37,701 bases of DNA from JBBTXJ01 sp038061815. Lineage in GTDB: Bacteria; Patescibacteriota; Patescibacteriia; Magasanikbacterales; JBBTXJ01. Positions 8,752-16,363 of the stretch are shown piece by piece. Location of the stretch: NCBI GenBank assembly GCA_038061815.1, contig JBBTYK010000007.1:1-37701 (forward strand), written 5' to 3'. The position numbers were made by a program, and so were the translations under genes. The first letter of the stretch is position 1. Every line of letters begins with the position of its first letter. The notes beneath the pieces were generated by a model. It saw nothing but the letters and a program-made list of their open reading frames with translations. It made no database searches and was not told the origin of the DNA.

Positions 8752-9704
8752 TTCGTATTGTTTTCTTCGGCACCGATACGTTCGCAACCACTATATTGAA
8801 TGAACTCGTCAGCGTGCCTGATATACAGATTCTTTCCGTAATCACCCGGCCTGACAAACCGGCCGGACGCGGAAACAAGGTGGAGCCGCCGCTGATTAAA
8901 AAATTTGCCGAACAGCACAGCGTGCCGGTGCTGCAATTTTTGAAATTAAAAGACACTGCGATAGAACAATTACGAAAACTCAACGCCGATGCGTTCGTGG
9001 TGGCGGAGTATGGCCTTCTGATACCGTCTGCGGTGCTGGATATTTCGCCGCATGGTGTGCTGAATGTGCATCCTTCGCTCCTGCCGCGCTATCGCGGGGC
9101 CTCGCCCATTTCCTCTGCGCTGTTAAACGGAGACACTGAAACCGGCGTTTCAATTATGCTGCTTGATGCGGAAATGGATCACGGGCCGATTCTTGCGCAA
9201 GAACGCTGTGCGATTGATGAACACGACACCGCGCCGACGCTTGAAGCAAAACTGGGGCGGCTTGGCGCCGCGCTTTTGATTAAAACACTGCCGGAATGGG
9301 TTGCGAGAAAAATGCAACCGCGCGAGCAAAATCATGCACAGGCGACGTTTTGCAAAAAACTCACGCGCGAATCCGGCCGCATCGGTTGGACGCAATCCGC
9401 CGAATACATTCACCGCATGTGGCGCGCATATCTCCCGTGGCCCGGGATTTTTACGATGTGGGGTGAAAAGCGGTTGAAAATTGTCATTGCGAGCCCTTCG
9501 ACAGGGCTCAGGGTAGACCCGGCGAAGCAATCTAATGAAAATCGACCCGGCACTCCATTCCTCACTCCAGAGAAACAACTCGCCATCGCCTGCGGCACTG
9601 GTGCGCTTATCGTAGAACGCTTGCAACTGGAGGGTAAAAAAGAACTTGACGCCGCCGCCTTCCTTCGCGGGTATCCGGCATTTGTTGACACAAAACTGGA
9701 CTAA
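8748..9704 (+). CDS. fmt: Methionyl-tRNA formyltransferase
   Basis: Adds a formyl group from 10-formyl-tetrahydrofolate to initiator Met-tRNA. Protein of 318 residues. The catalytic triad Asn106, His108 and Asp144 is visible in LNVHPSLLPRYRGASPI and LDAEMDHGPIL. The C-terminal domain, which contacts the tRNA, contains a stretch encoded by a palindromic repeat (9482-9535: VIASPSTGLRVDPAKQSN). It keeps the frame and lengthens a loop just after LKIVI. The start overlaps the def stop by 4 nt. Confidence 0.96.
   Translation: MIRIVFFGTDTFATTILNELVSVPDIQILSVITRPDKPAGRGNKVEPPLIKKFAEQHSVPVLQFLKLKDTAIEQLRKLNADAFVVAEYGLLIPSAVLDISPHGVLNVHPSLLPRYRGASPISSALLNGDTETGVSIMLLDAEMDHGPILAQERCAIDEHDTAPTLEAKLGRLGAALLIKTLPEWVARKMQPREQNHAQATFCKKLTRESGRIGWTQSAEYIHRMWRAYLPWPGIFTMWGEKRLKIVIASPSTGLRVDPAKQSNENRPGTPFLTPEKQLAIACGTGALIVERLQLEGKKELDAAAFLRGYPAFVDTKLD
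9482..9535. repeat. Composite palindromic repeat inside fmt
   Basis: Outer ends TGTCATTGCGAG and GAAGCAATCTAA enclose a second element, CCCTTCGACAGGGCTCAGGG. The outer ends match the two copies in the ligase-like gene (10505-10591). The inner element belongs to the CCCTTCGACT...CTCAGGG type also seen at 10189, 11799, 22631 and 37114. It suggests one repeat inserted into another. Confidence 0.8.
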
Positions 9705-9715
9705 CCGTGTACACT
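9685..9715 (+). promoter_or_regulatory. Candidate promoter of the ligase-like gene
   Basis: TTGACA (9685-9690) and TACACT (9710-9715) lie 19 nt apart, slightly long. The -35 is within the last codons of fmt. ATG 9722 follows the -10 by 6 nt, matching the leaderless pattern seen elsewhere in the window. Confidence 0.4.
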
Positions 9716-9721
9716 ACCACC

Positions 9722-11233
9722 ATGTCCCAATTCACGCGCTACACCCTGTTTTTTACAGCCGCGTTTCTGACTTTGCACGGGCTCTCGCTCCTCTCGTTTT
9801 TTGTTGAGCCGCTTCGGCCGGTGTTATTTTTTGTCTTGCTTGGAGCGGCGGCAGTTCTCGCGTTTTGGAAACCGGCGTACGCTGCGGTGCCTATTATTCT
9901 TGAACTACTCCTTGATTCAAGCGGCCATTTGTTTGAATGGCGCGGATTGTCGTTGCGATTACTGGTGTTCATCGTGACAATGGCCGTATGGACATTTCAC
10001 GCCATACGGCGCAAAGCACTATTGAAACAATTGCACACGCCATTTACCGCCATCTACGGCGCGATACTCGTTATCGTGGCGCTTGCGGCATATAACGGCT
10101 ATCTCAATGGACATGCGGTACGCGCAGTTATCGCCGACGCAATTCCGTTTTTGTATTTGGCGTTGTGGTATCCGTTACGCGCATTATTCCCTGAGCGAAG
10201 CGAAGCGGAGTCGAAGGGCAACGCTTCGACAAGCTCAGCGCACAATGTATTGGTACCACTCCTCCTCGGCTCCTTTCTCGGCGCCGCCATTCTTTCTCTC
10301 ATTGCGCTATTTCTTTTTTCATCCGGTTTGCAAGAAATCCACGGGCCGTTTTACACATGGTGGCGCGATTGGGTAGCCGGTAAAGCAACGAGCACGGGAT
10401 TTGGGTTTTATCGTATCGTAACGCCGTTGCATTTATTTTTGACCGCGCTGGTGCCGTTTGTTGTATATGTCATCCTTAAAATCCGAACTGAAGGAACTCT
10501 TCCCGTCATTGCGAGGAGTGAGTCCGACGAACGACGAAGCAATCTAATTATTAGATTGCTTCGCTTCGCCCGCGGCTTCGCTCGCAATGACAAATTATGG
10601 CTTCTTATCATCATCCTCCTCGTCCCCGTCATCAACTTCTCCCGCATCTATTTTCTCGCCATTATTCCAGCGACACTCATCATGGCATTAAAATTGCCGT
10701 GGAAAAAAGTGGCGCTAACGCTTATCATCATTGGCGCCGTTTCGCTTGCAGAATATGCTGTCGTCAATCTTGCGGCCTCGCGCGGGACATCGCTCGGTTT
10801 TGAATTTTTGACACAACAATCCCGTGGCATTATTGACCCGGAATCAGAAGCGTCGGCCTCCGCGCGCGCGGCCATACTCCCCCATTTGCTCGGGAAAATA
10901 AAAAACCGCCCGCTCTTGGGCGAAGGACTTGGCGCATCAGTCACGTATTACAATGCGTTTCTGGAAAAAGAGTCAACCACGCGGCATCTTGATTGGGGGT
11001 ATCTGGAACTTGCCGTGGAATTCGGCCTGTTTGTTGCCTTGTTCTTCCTTGGACTTCTCGTTTGGCTGTTTTATCACGGTTTTCGGAATCCTCTTGCCGC
11101 CAGTATTCTGGTTTTCCTTGCCGTGACGGCACTCACCACCCCCGCTTTGTTTCATGTGTACGGAATTACGCTTATTTTAGCGGTTTTATTGGCAACCAAC
11201 TTACTAAAACTTGACAAAGTTCAACAAGTATGA
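9722..11233 (+). CDS. O-antigen ligase/polymerase-like membrane protein
   Basis: Polytopic membrane protein of 503 residues with about ten or more hydrophobic segments, a large loop and the C-terminal pattern LLGEGLGASVTYYNAFLEK, then LDWGYLELAVEFG, as in the Wzy_C/WaaL family. Such proteins join or polymerise lipid-linked glycans at the outer membrane face. ATG 9722 (MSQFTRYTLFF) is preferred over the GTG at 9707 because of the upstream promoter. Two in-frame repeat insertions occur: 10189-10239 in a loop after LWYPLRAL, and 10505-10591, exactly 29 codons, after EGTLP. No other polysaccharide gene is adjacent on this strand; the flippase and glycosyltransferases converge from the other side of the RNA region. 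Confidence 0.78.
   Translation: MSQFTRYTLFFTAAFLTLHGLSLLSFFVEPLRPVLFFVLLGAAAVLAFWKPAYAAVPIILELLLDSSGHLFEWRGLSLRLLVFIVTMAVWTFHAIRRKALLKQLHTPFTAIYGAILVIVALAAYNGYLNGHAVRAVIADAIPFLYLALWYPLRALFPERSEAESKGNASTSSAHNVLVPLLLGSFLGAAILSLIALFLFSSGLQEIHGPFYTWWRDWVAGKATSTGFGFYRIVTPLHLFLTALVPFVVYVILKIRTEGTLPVIARSESDERRSNLIIRLLRFARGFARNDKLWLLIIILLVPVINFSRIYFLAIIPATLIMALKLPWKKVALTLIIIGAVSLAEYAVVNLAASRGTSLGFEFLTQQSRGIIDPESEASASARAAILPHLLGKIKNRPLLGEGLGASVTYYNAFLEKESTTRHLDWGYLELAVEFGLFVALFFLGLLVWLFYHGFRNPLAASILVFLAVTALTTPALFHVYGITLILAVLLATNLLKLDKVQQV
10189..10239. repeat. CCCTGAGC...CGAAGGG repeat plus partial second copy
   Basis: A 30-bp element (10189-10218) runs from CCCTGAGCG to GTCGAAGGG. It is followed at 10223-10239 by a shorter inverted copy, GCTTCGACAAGCTCAGC. 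Both lie in frame in the ligase-like gene and encode the hydrophilic stretch PERSEAESKGNASTSSA between membrane segments. Confidence 0.75.
10505..10591. repeat. Head-to-head pair of GTCATTGCGAG...AAGCAATCTAA repeats in frame
   Basis: Two inverted copies meet at TCTAATTATTAGA. The unit starts with GTCATTGCGAG and ends with CTCGCAATGAC. It is 87 bp long, exactly 29 codons, so the host reading frame (ligase-like gene) stays open. The encoded segment is arginine/serine rich, unlike the hydrophobic flanks. Confidence 0.85.
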
Positions 11234-11239
11234 TATTCT
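11211..11239 (+). promoter_or_regulatory. Strong promoter of the structured RNA
   Basis: Consensus TTGACA (11211-11216), 17-nt spacer and TATTCT (11234-11239). It overlaps the last codons and stop of the ligase-like gene. The expected start of transcription is near 11246. No coding gene follows for more than 500 nt on this strand. Confidence 0.75.
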
Positions 11240-11245
11240 TCTTTC

Positions 11246-11778
11246 GAAGAAACCCCGTTGCGGAAGGCGGCGAACGGGTGTCACTTGCTGATGAAAGCGG
11301 ATGGACAAGGACGTTCTCGTCAATCCAGATGGGAAAGACAGGGCGTCTGTGCTCCAAAGGCCACGGAACGCTTATCCGCTAGAAGGTAGGTGGGATTAAG
11401 CCGGAAGTAAAACCCGCGGGGCTCCATAAGAGGTGAAAACAGCCTCGGAGCCCCGCGGGTCGCATGCAAATCCCGCGCCGTAAAGACGATGGGCTCCCCG
11501 ATGGCCATCGGGGTAGAGTGGGAATTTCCCCCTCGTTGGTGCTGCAGCACCTCGCCGTTGGGCAACGGCGTCACTGGTTCCCTCTTGTGGGACTGGTGGG
11601 CGAGGGATTCCTTTCTTTCTCTAGGCTCGTCATGCCGCCTAGGCAGTGACGGCCTCGTCACCCTCTACCAGATGAGAATGCAACTCTCAACGGCAGAGGG
11701 ATGATACCGCTCGAAGGGATCTGGTGATCCCGAAATTGGCTCCCCTTCTCAAGCTCGGCTTGCGGAGGGGATTTTTTT
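11246..11778 (+). ncRNA. Large structured non-coding RNA, family not recognised
   Basis: About 530 nt with no credible reading frame, bounded by a consensus promoter and a strong terminator. Many self-complementary elements are visible: 11254-11259 with 11273-11278 (CCCGTT/AACGGG); GCGGAT near 11297 with ATCCGC near 11394; a perfect 14-bp stem, 11412-11425 with 11447-11460, capped by GAGG-TGAAAACAG-CCTC; 11496-11513 (CCCCGAT/ATCGGGG); 11538-11551; 11553-11570; 11646-11661 (GTGACG/CGTCAC); 11661-11666 with 11695-11700 (CCCTCT/AGAGGG); and 11716-11731 (GGGATC/GATCCC). Hallmarks of RNase P RNA, tmRNA, SRP RNA, 6S RNA and self-splicing introns were looked for and not found. A divergent RNase P RNA or an undescribed large RNA are both open. 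Confidence 0.7.
11741..11778 (+). terminator. Rho-independent terminator of the structured RNA
   Basis: Hairpin arms 11741-11754 and 11758-11771 pair over 14 positions with one mismatch and a TCG loop, followed by seven T (11772-11778). The orientation fits transcription on the plus strand from the promoter at 11211. Confidence 0.88.
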
Positions 11779-11798
11779 ATTTCTGAATCCCCTCCCCG

Positions 11799-11828
11799 CC
11801 TTCGACTCGCCCTTCGGGCTCGCTCAGG
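11799..11828. repeat. CCTTCGACT...GCTCAGG repeat at the GT2 3' end
   Basis: A 30-bp palindromic element, CCTTCGACTCG then CCCTTCGGGC then TCGCTCAGG. It spans the stop codon of the GT2 gene (11824-11826), so that the repeat provides the stop. Confidence 0.75.
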
Positions 11829-12585
11829 CAGAAAGATTGTGTTTCTCCATAATAATCCGCTTTGCCTCGCGATAGCGCTGCACTTCGCGCGGCATCCAGC
11901 CGAAGATGGGCCACGGAATTTTGTGCACAAACGACGGTAGCCATAAACTCATGCCGCTTTTGCGCGGTTTTATCGTAAACAATACTTCCGGCACCCATAC
12001 GCCGGTTTTATTTTGTTCCAACATCGTAAGCCACAAATCCCAATCCTGAAATTTTTTCAATGATTCGTCAAAGCCGGGGAAATCTTTTGCCCGCATTAAA
12101 CTGGTTGTGGTGATGTATGGCATTTTCCGCAAATGCTCCGCGTCAAATGGGCCGCATATAAATGTTTTGAACCCGAATTTGAAAGAGGAATACGCATACG
12201 ACGCTTCCGGATGTTCTTCCAGCGCGCGTTTCATTTTCTCCAAACAATCGGGATGCATTTTGACGTCGGCATCGCAGAAGATGACGTAGTCGACGGTATC
12301 AGTGGCATTAGATCCCTCGACTTCGGCCGGCTTCGCCGTCCTTCGCTCGGGATGACAATAAGAAAATCCTCTATTCCGTGCCGCCGCGGCGCCGCGGTTT
12401 TCTTGGTGAACAAACGTAATGGGCAGTCTGTCCTTCCACGCATCGGCCACAGATTCCGGAGCATCCGCACTGCCATCATCCACAATTACAATCCGATTCG
12501 GCCGCGCCGTTTGCCCATACAACGAAAAAAGGCACCTCCCCAGTGCCTCCGCATGATTGTAGACTGGAATTATTACGTCTAACAT
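11824..12585 (-). CDS. Family 2 glycosyltransferase
   Basis: GT-A fold glycosyltransferase of 253 residues. It starts MLDVIIPVYNHAEALGRCL, with IVIVDDGSAD (nucleotide-sugar binding), ENRGAAAARNRG and the FCDADVK form of the DXD motif. The C-terminal part has the FQDWDLWLTML segment. It probably adds a sugar to a lipid-linked glycan in the cytoplasm. ATG 12585 is preferred to the upstream in-frame start because the family begins at this valine/isoleucine-rich strand; it lies 4 nt after the stop of the GT4 gene. About 17 residues between ARNRG and VDYVIFCDAD are encoded by a palindromic repeat (12308-12356) and are not typical of the family. Confidence 0.9.
   Translation of the reverse strand: MLDVIIPVYNHAEALGRCLFSLYGQTARPNRIVIVDDGSADAPESVADAWKDRLPITFVHQENRGAAAARNRGFSYCHPERRTAKPAEVEGSNATDTVDYVIFCDADVKMHPDCLEKMKRALEEHPEASYAYSSFKFGFKTFICGPFDAEHLRKMPYITTTSLMRAKDFPGFDESLKKFQDWDLWLTMLEQNKTGVWVPEVLFTIKPRKSGMSLWLPSFVHKIPWPIFGWMPREVQRYREAKRIIMEKHNLSA
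12308..12356. repeat. TTAGATCCCTCG...GGGATGACA repeat inside GT2 gene
   Basis: Palindromic element with arms TTAGATCCCTCGACT and CGCTCGGGATGACA around GGCCGGCTTCGCCG-type inner pairing. It is read in frame on the minus strand as CHPERRTAKPAEVEGSN. A second copy lies between murC and murB (36931-36979). Confidence 0.8.
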
Positions 12586-12589
12586 AACG

Positions 12590-13744
12590 CTATGCTCGAG
12601 ACGACGGCCGGCGGAGTGCATCCAAAATCCGCTTCATTTGCGCCCCCCACGTGAACTCCTTCTCAACGCGCGCTTTCGCGGCCTCGCCGAGCCGTTTCCG
12701 TAGCGCCTCATCCTTCATCAATTTCAACACGGCATCGCGCACCTCCTCGGGTTTCTCGCCATCCACCAGTAATCCCGTTTTATCATCTAACACCGCTTCC
12801 GGGCAACCCCCTGATTTGCCAGCAATGACCGGCTTGGCAAACAAGGCGGCTTCCAGATACACAATCCCCCACCCCTCAACATCCGCGCCAATCTGAATGG
12901 ACGGCATAACGAACACATCGCACATGGCGAACCATGCGGCGAGGTCGTCGTCCTTTACTTTGCCAAGAAAACGCGTGGCGTAATGAAGGTCATATTTGTT
13001 GATGAGTTTTCCGAGTTCCTCCGCATAATCCCCCAGCCCAATCACGCACCACACAATACCTGGGTCCGCTTTCAAAATCTCCGGTAGCGCTTCAATCACC
13101 GTTTGCAACCCCTTGCGCTTCACGAGCCGCGCCACGGACAACAGCACCTTTCTATTCCCCAGCACATACCGATTCCGCATGTTATACAGCGTGTCCTCAT
13201 GCACCGTTACGCCAATCAAATTGGCATTCGGACACGGGTACGCCACGATGACGCGGCGCACCGGAAACCCTTCCAGTTGTTTGCGCGCGAAATCGCTGTT
13301 GGCAACCACCAGTTGCGCACCGTCCAAAATCTTCCGCACCCACCATCGCTTGACGCGTTTTTGTTTTGCGAGCGACACATCAAGCCCGTGAATGTGCACC
13401 ACATACGGAATCTTGCGTAATTTTTTAATTACCCACGCCACCTGACCCATGGGCAACACGTGATGCACGATAATGTCATCGTATGATTTCGGTTTCAAAT
13501 CGCGATACAAATACCACGCGAGCCGCATCCATCGCGGAAAAATATACCGAAAAAAGAACGGCACCCGCCGGAGCTGCTGGTCTTTTTTATTTTCCTCGGT
13601 TTCCACGTCATCCTCGCCGAGCGGCTCGGCCGCCACCCACACTTCCTCGCCAGCCTTCCGGAACTCATGCACCTCATTCGTAATATATGTGGCGATGCCG
13701 CCTTTGGTCGGCGGATACTCAACCGTCAATAAAAGATGTCGCAT
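12590..13744 (-). CDS. Family 4 glycosyltransferase
   Basis: GT-B fold, GT4-type retaining glycosyltransferase of 384 residues. The N-terminal acceptor domain begins MRHLLLTVEYPPTKGGIATYI. The C-terminal donor domain has LLSVARLVKRKGLQTVIEAL, the GLGDY turn and the catalytic EX7E-type motif in DVEGWGIVYLEAALFAKPVI. It probably builds a surface glycan on a lipid carrier. It begins 1 nt after the flippase gene ends and is followed by GT2, so the three form one envelope unit at the tail of the ribosomal protein operon. Confidence 0.92.
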   Translation of the reverse strand: MRHLLLTVEYPPTKGGIATYITNEVHEFRKAGEEVWVAAEPLGEDDVETEENKKDQQLRRVPFFFRYIFPRWMRLAWYLYRDLKPKSYDDIIVHHVLPMGQVAWVIKKLRKIPYVVHIHGLDVSLAKQKRVKRWWVRKILDGAQLVVANSDFARKQLEGFPVRRVIVAYPCPNANLIGVTVHEDTLYNMRNRYVLGNRKVLLSVARLVKRKGLQTVIEALPEILKADPGIVWCVIGLGDYAEELGKLINKYDLHYATRFLGKVKDDDLAAWFAMCDVFVMPSIQIGADVEGWGIVYLEAALFAKPVIAGKSGGCPEAVLDDKTGLLVDGEKPEEVRDAVLKLMKDEALRKRLGEAAKARVEKEFTWGAQMKRILDALRRPSSRA

Positions 13745-13745
13745 A

Positions 13746-15173
13746 CTAAGCTCTCACGCGATGTACCAAATAACGAATTTCGTCAATTTTGACAAGACGA
13801 GTTAGCACTAATCCTCCACAGTATAACACGCTCCCGAGCGCCAACGTAAGATACCACGGCATGATGACCGCGCCAATCCACATGAGGAGACCTACAACGC
13901 CGGCAAGCAATCCTGCTCCGACGGCCCATCCGATTATGCGTCCGTGATGCACGAGCGCAATGCGTGGGACGAAGAAATATCCTGCCGCAAAAAGCACGAT
14001 GTTGCCGAGCAGCGCCGCGATTGCTGCGCCGATGACGCCGTATGGCGGAATGAGCAGGATATTGGCGACCACGTTCACTACCATGGCGACACCCATGGCC
14101 GTCGTTTGCATCGCCTGACGGTTGCATCCGTTGAGCAACGCGCCAACCGGAAAATCTATGAACGCAAAAATCACGCTCGCGAGTAAAATTTGCATCGGAA
14201 TAATCGCCGGCGCGTACTCGGCGGTGTAAATGGTGAGGATGATTTCTTCTGAAAACACACCGAGGAACACCGCGATTGGCATCGCCACCAAAATGAGATA
14301 TTTCATCGCGCGTTCAAACAAATACGTGAGGTGCGGACGGTCACAAATAAACGCCTCACTCATGCGCGGATATAGCGCGGCCGAAAGAGCAAGCGGAATG
14401 AATTGAAACGCAAACGTGATTTTGTTCGGAATACTGTACCATCCCACCGCCGTCGTGCTGGCGAATTTTGAAAGAAACACCGAATCGCTGTATGAATACA
14501 CGCGCGCAAAAATACCGGCAAGCGCAAAGGGAAACGCCACGACAAGCATGGATTTGATGAGCGCAGATTCCCACCGCACGCGCAGCGGCACTCCCGCGCG
14601 ATACCGCAGCATGTATGCGGCGTAGCATACATTTAAGAAGCTTGAAACGATAAATGCGATGATGAGCCACACGAGCGGCCGTCCGAGCAGGAGCGCAATG
14701 GAACCAATAATGAGCGTGCTCAACTGACTCAAAACAATCGCAAGCGCTTCATATTTCAATTTATGCATGCCGCGCAGCACCGCATAGAAAGAAAGATGAA
14801 TGGAGTCCAGTATCATGGTGATGCCGGAAAGCGCAATCAAAAGCTGCATTTCGCTTGAGTAATCCAGCAAGATTGCTACGGCCATCATGATGACATACGT
14901 AGCGGCCATAAACAGCATTTTGACGCCGAGCACGGAACTCAAATGCCGCGCCGCCTCTTCCGGTTTCCGCGCCACTTCCCTATTCAAACTGGGCGAGAGG
15001 CCAAAATCCGTAATGACCGCAAAAATGGTGGTAAACGAGAGCGCGAGAAAGTATTTGCCGGTATCCTCGGCGCCCACCATGCGCGCGATGAACGTAAAAT
15101 ACAAAAAGGACAGGACTTTCTGTCCGACAGACGCGAACGTCATGTAGGCGGTATTTTTGGCAACCGAGGCCAT
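13746..15173 (-). CDS. Polysaccharide flippase (Wzx/MATE-like)
   Basis: Integral membrane protein of 475 residues with about 12-14 hydrophobic segments, of the polysaccharide-export flippase family. Typical features are the N-terminal KNTAYMTFASVGQKVLSF helix, the loop LSPSLNREVARKPEEA and SVFLSKFASTTAVGWYSIPNK. It should move lipid-linked oligosaccharides across the membrane. ATG 15173, 8 nt after the rpsI stop, is preferred over a GTG at 15197 that would overlap rpsI. Together with the two glycosyltransferases downstream it suggests assembly of a surface glycan or S-layer sugar. Confidence 0.9.
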   Translation of the reverse strand: MASVAKNTAYMTFASVGQKVLSFLYFTFIARMVGAEDTGKYFLALSFTTIFAVITDFGLSPSLNREVARKPEEAARHLSSVLGVKMLFMAATYVIMMAVAILLDYSSEMQLLIALSGITMILDSIHLSFYAVLRGMHKLKYEALAIVLSQLSTLIIGSIALLLGRPLVWLIIAFIVSSFLNVCYAAYMLRYRAGVPLRVRWESALIKSMLVVAFPFALAGIFARVYSYSDSVFLSKFASTTAVGWYSIPNKITFAFQFIPLALSAALYPRMSEAFICDRPHLTYLFERAMKYLILVAMPIAVFLGVFSEEIILTIYTAEYAPAIIPMQILLASVIFAFIDFPVGALLNGCNRQAMQTTAMGVAMVVNVVANILLIPPYGVIGAAIAALLGNIVLFAAGYFFVPRIALVHHGRIIGWAVGAGLLAGVVGLLMWIGAVIMPWYLTLALGSVLYCGGLVLTRLVKIDEIRYLVHRVRA

Positions 15174-15181
15174 GGCGGTGA

Positions 15182-15592
15182 TTACCGCTTGCTCCACTGT
15201 GGAGCGCGGCGGGCGCGCTTCAAACCGGGTTTCTTGCGTTCTTTGGCGCGGGGGTCGCGGCGAAGAAATCCTTCCGCTTTGAGAGATTTGCGCAAATCGG
15301 CATCCAATTTTACGAGCGCGCGGGCAATGCCGTGACGCACGGCTTCCGCCTGCCCGTGCAATCCGCCGCCCGCCACTTTCGCCGTGACATCAAAGGCGCC
15401 CTCTTTGCCGGCCGTGCGAAACGGTGCTTTGACCATTTCCCGCAGGGCATATACCGGAAAATAGGCGTCATAGGAGCGGCCGTTTACCGTAATCATGCCC
15501 GTGCCGTTCGGTATCAATCGAACGCGCGCAGCCGCGGTTTTGCGTCTGCCGACTGAACGGATGTACTCTGCGGTATTTCCAAGCGTGGTCAT
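15182..15592 (-). CDS. rpsI: 30S ribosomal protein S9
   Basis: Small-subunit protein of 136 residues with the family features YIRSVGRRKTAAARVRL, the GTGMITVNGR core, GGGLHGQAEAVRHGIARAL and the basic tail that ends in SKR and reaches the P-site tRNA. ATG 15592 is 1 nt after the rplM stop and fits the family better than the TTG at 15604. The rplM-rpsI order is the conserved one. Confidence 0.97.
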   Translation of the reverse strand: MTTLGNTAEYIRSVGRRKTAAARVRLIPNGTGMITVNGRSYDAYFPVYALREMVKAPFRTAGKEGAFDVTAKVAGGGLHGQAEAVRHGIARALVKLDADLRKSLKAEGFLRRDPRAKERKKPGLKRARRAPQWSKR

Positions 15593-15593
15593 A

Positions 15594-15959
15594 TTATGCG
15601 TCAACAGACAAATGTTTCATCAATTCTTTGCGCAATTTGTTTTTAGGCAGCATATTCCATACGGTCTTGCGTACCACGATCCTGCTGTCTTCGGCGAACA
15701 ACTTTTTGAGCGGCTTCATTTTTAAGCCGCCCGGATATCCAGAATGGTGGATGACCATTTTTTGTTCTAATTTTTTACCCGTAAATTTCATTTTATCCGC
15801 GTTAATGACCCGAACGCGATTCGTTGACGCAATATGCGGCGCAAACGAAGGATCATTTTTTCCGCGCAATAACAACGCAACCTCGGTTGCGATTCGTCCC
15901 GGCGCGCGGCCGGCGGCATCAACTTCAAATTTTTTGGATTTTGATTGTGCGGTTGTCAT
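15594..15959 (-). CDS. rplM: 50S ribosomal protein L13
   Basis: Protein of 121 residues, shorter than the common 140-145 residues. Family features: DAAGRAPGRIATEVALLLRGK, the VINADKMKFTGKK strand, HHSGYPGGLK and the terminal MLPKNKLRKELMKHL segment. The shortened C-terminus ends soon after that helix. Located between rplQ and rpsI in the same transcript. Confidence 0.96.
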   Translation of the reverse strand: MTTAQSKSKKFEVDAAGRAPGRIATEVALLLRGKNDPSFAPHIASTNRVRVINADKMKFTGKKLEQKMVIHHSGYPGGLKMKPLKKLFAEDSRIVVRKTVWNMLPKNKLRKELMKHLSVDA

Positions 15960-15967
15960 ACTCGGTT

Positions 15968-16002
15968 CCCCTCACCTTCATCCTCTCCCTCAAGGGGAGA
16001 GG
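15968..16002. repeat. Hairpin repeat between rplQ and rplM
   Basis: CCCCTCACCTTCATCCTCTCCC followed by TCAA and GGGGAGAGGA; the arms CCTCTCCC/GGGAGAGG pair perfectly. It fills most of the 48-nt gap between rplQ and rplM. It could weaken transcription from the rplQ side or act as an RNA processing site. It is of a different type from the other repeats in the window. Confidence 0.6.
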
Positions 16003-16007
16003 AAAAA

Positions 16008-16358
16008 TTAAACTAACTCAATCTGCACCGCGGGCGCGTTGTCGCCCTTGCGTTCGCCCAACTTCACAATGCGCGTATAGCCGCCGCGGCGGTCGCGATA
16101 GCGCGGCCCCAGTACTTCCATGCATTTGCGCACTGCATTTTCGGTATAAAGATTCTGAATAAGCGTCCGCCGCGCGGTCAGCGTACCGCGCTTGGAAGCC
16201 GTAATCGCGCGCTCCACGAGCGGCTGCGCTGCTTTTGCCTTTGCGTGCGTCGTCTTCACTTTTTCGTACAAAATAACGCTCTCGGCAAGATGCCGAAGCA
16301 GGGCCTTGCGCGGCCCAACTTTACGGTCAAGCGTTACTTTGTGTTTCAAGTGACGCAT
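16008..16358 (-). CDS. rplQ: 50S ribosomal protein L17
   Basis: Large-subunit protein of 116 residues, near the usual size, starting MRHLKHKVTLDRKVGPRKAL with the family signature. It continues with LAESVILYEKVKTTHAKAK and ends in GDNAPAVQIELV. It lies 5 nt after rpoA, the conserved position at the end of the alpha operon. Confidence 0.97.
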   Translation of the reverse strand: MRHLKHKVTLDRKVGPRKALLRHLAESVILYEKVKTTHAKAKAAQPLVERAITASKRGTLTARRTLIQNLYTENAVRKCMEVLGPRYRDRRGGYTRIVKLGERKGDNAPAVQIELV

Positions 16359-16363
16359 ACGGT

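Noticed and set aside
11412..11460. The GAGG-TGAAAACAG-CCTC hairpin resembles the tip of group II intron domain V
   Set aside because: It lies in the middle of the element, has a continuous 14-bp stem, and there are no GUGYG 5' end, domain VI or intron-encoded protein.
11476..11492. CGCCGTAAAGACGATGG looks like a conserved 16S rRNA segment
   Set aside because: The flanking sequence does not match 16S rRNA at all and there is no further rRNA-like sequence; judged chance similarity.
11320..11661. Open frames of 60-113 codons on both strands in the RNA region
   Set aside because: They overlap many hairpins, have no start signals, and their products look random in composition; the region has an RNA-type promoter and terminator.
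11246..11778. RNase P RNA or tmRNA
   Set aside because: The GAGGAAAGTC core and the ACAGAA...GGCTTA part of RNase P RNA were not found, nor a T-arm, CCA end or tag reading frame of tmRNA. A very divergent form cannot be excluded without a covariance search.
15968..16002. Intergenic hairpin as a true terminator after rplQ
   Set aside because: It is not followed by a T-run on the minus strand and genes on both sides keep the conserved operon order; listed as a repeat instead.
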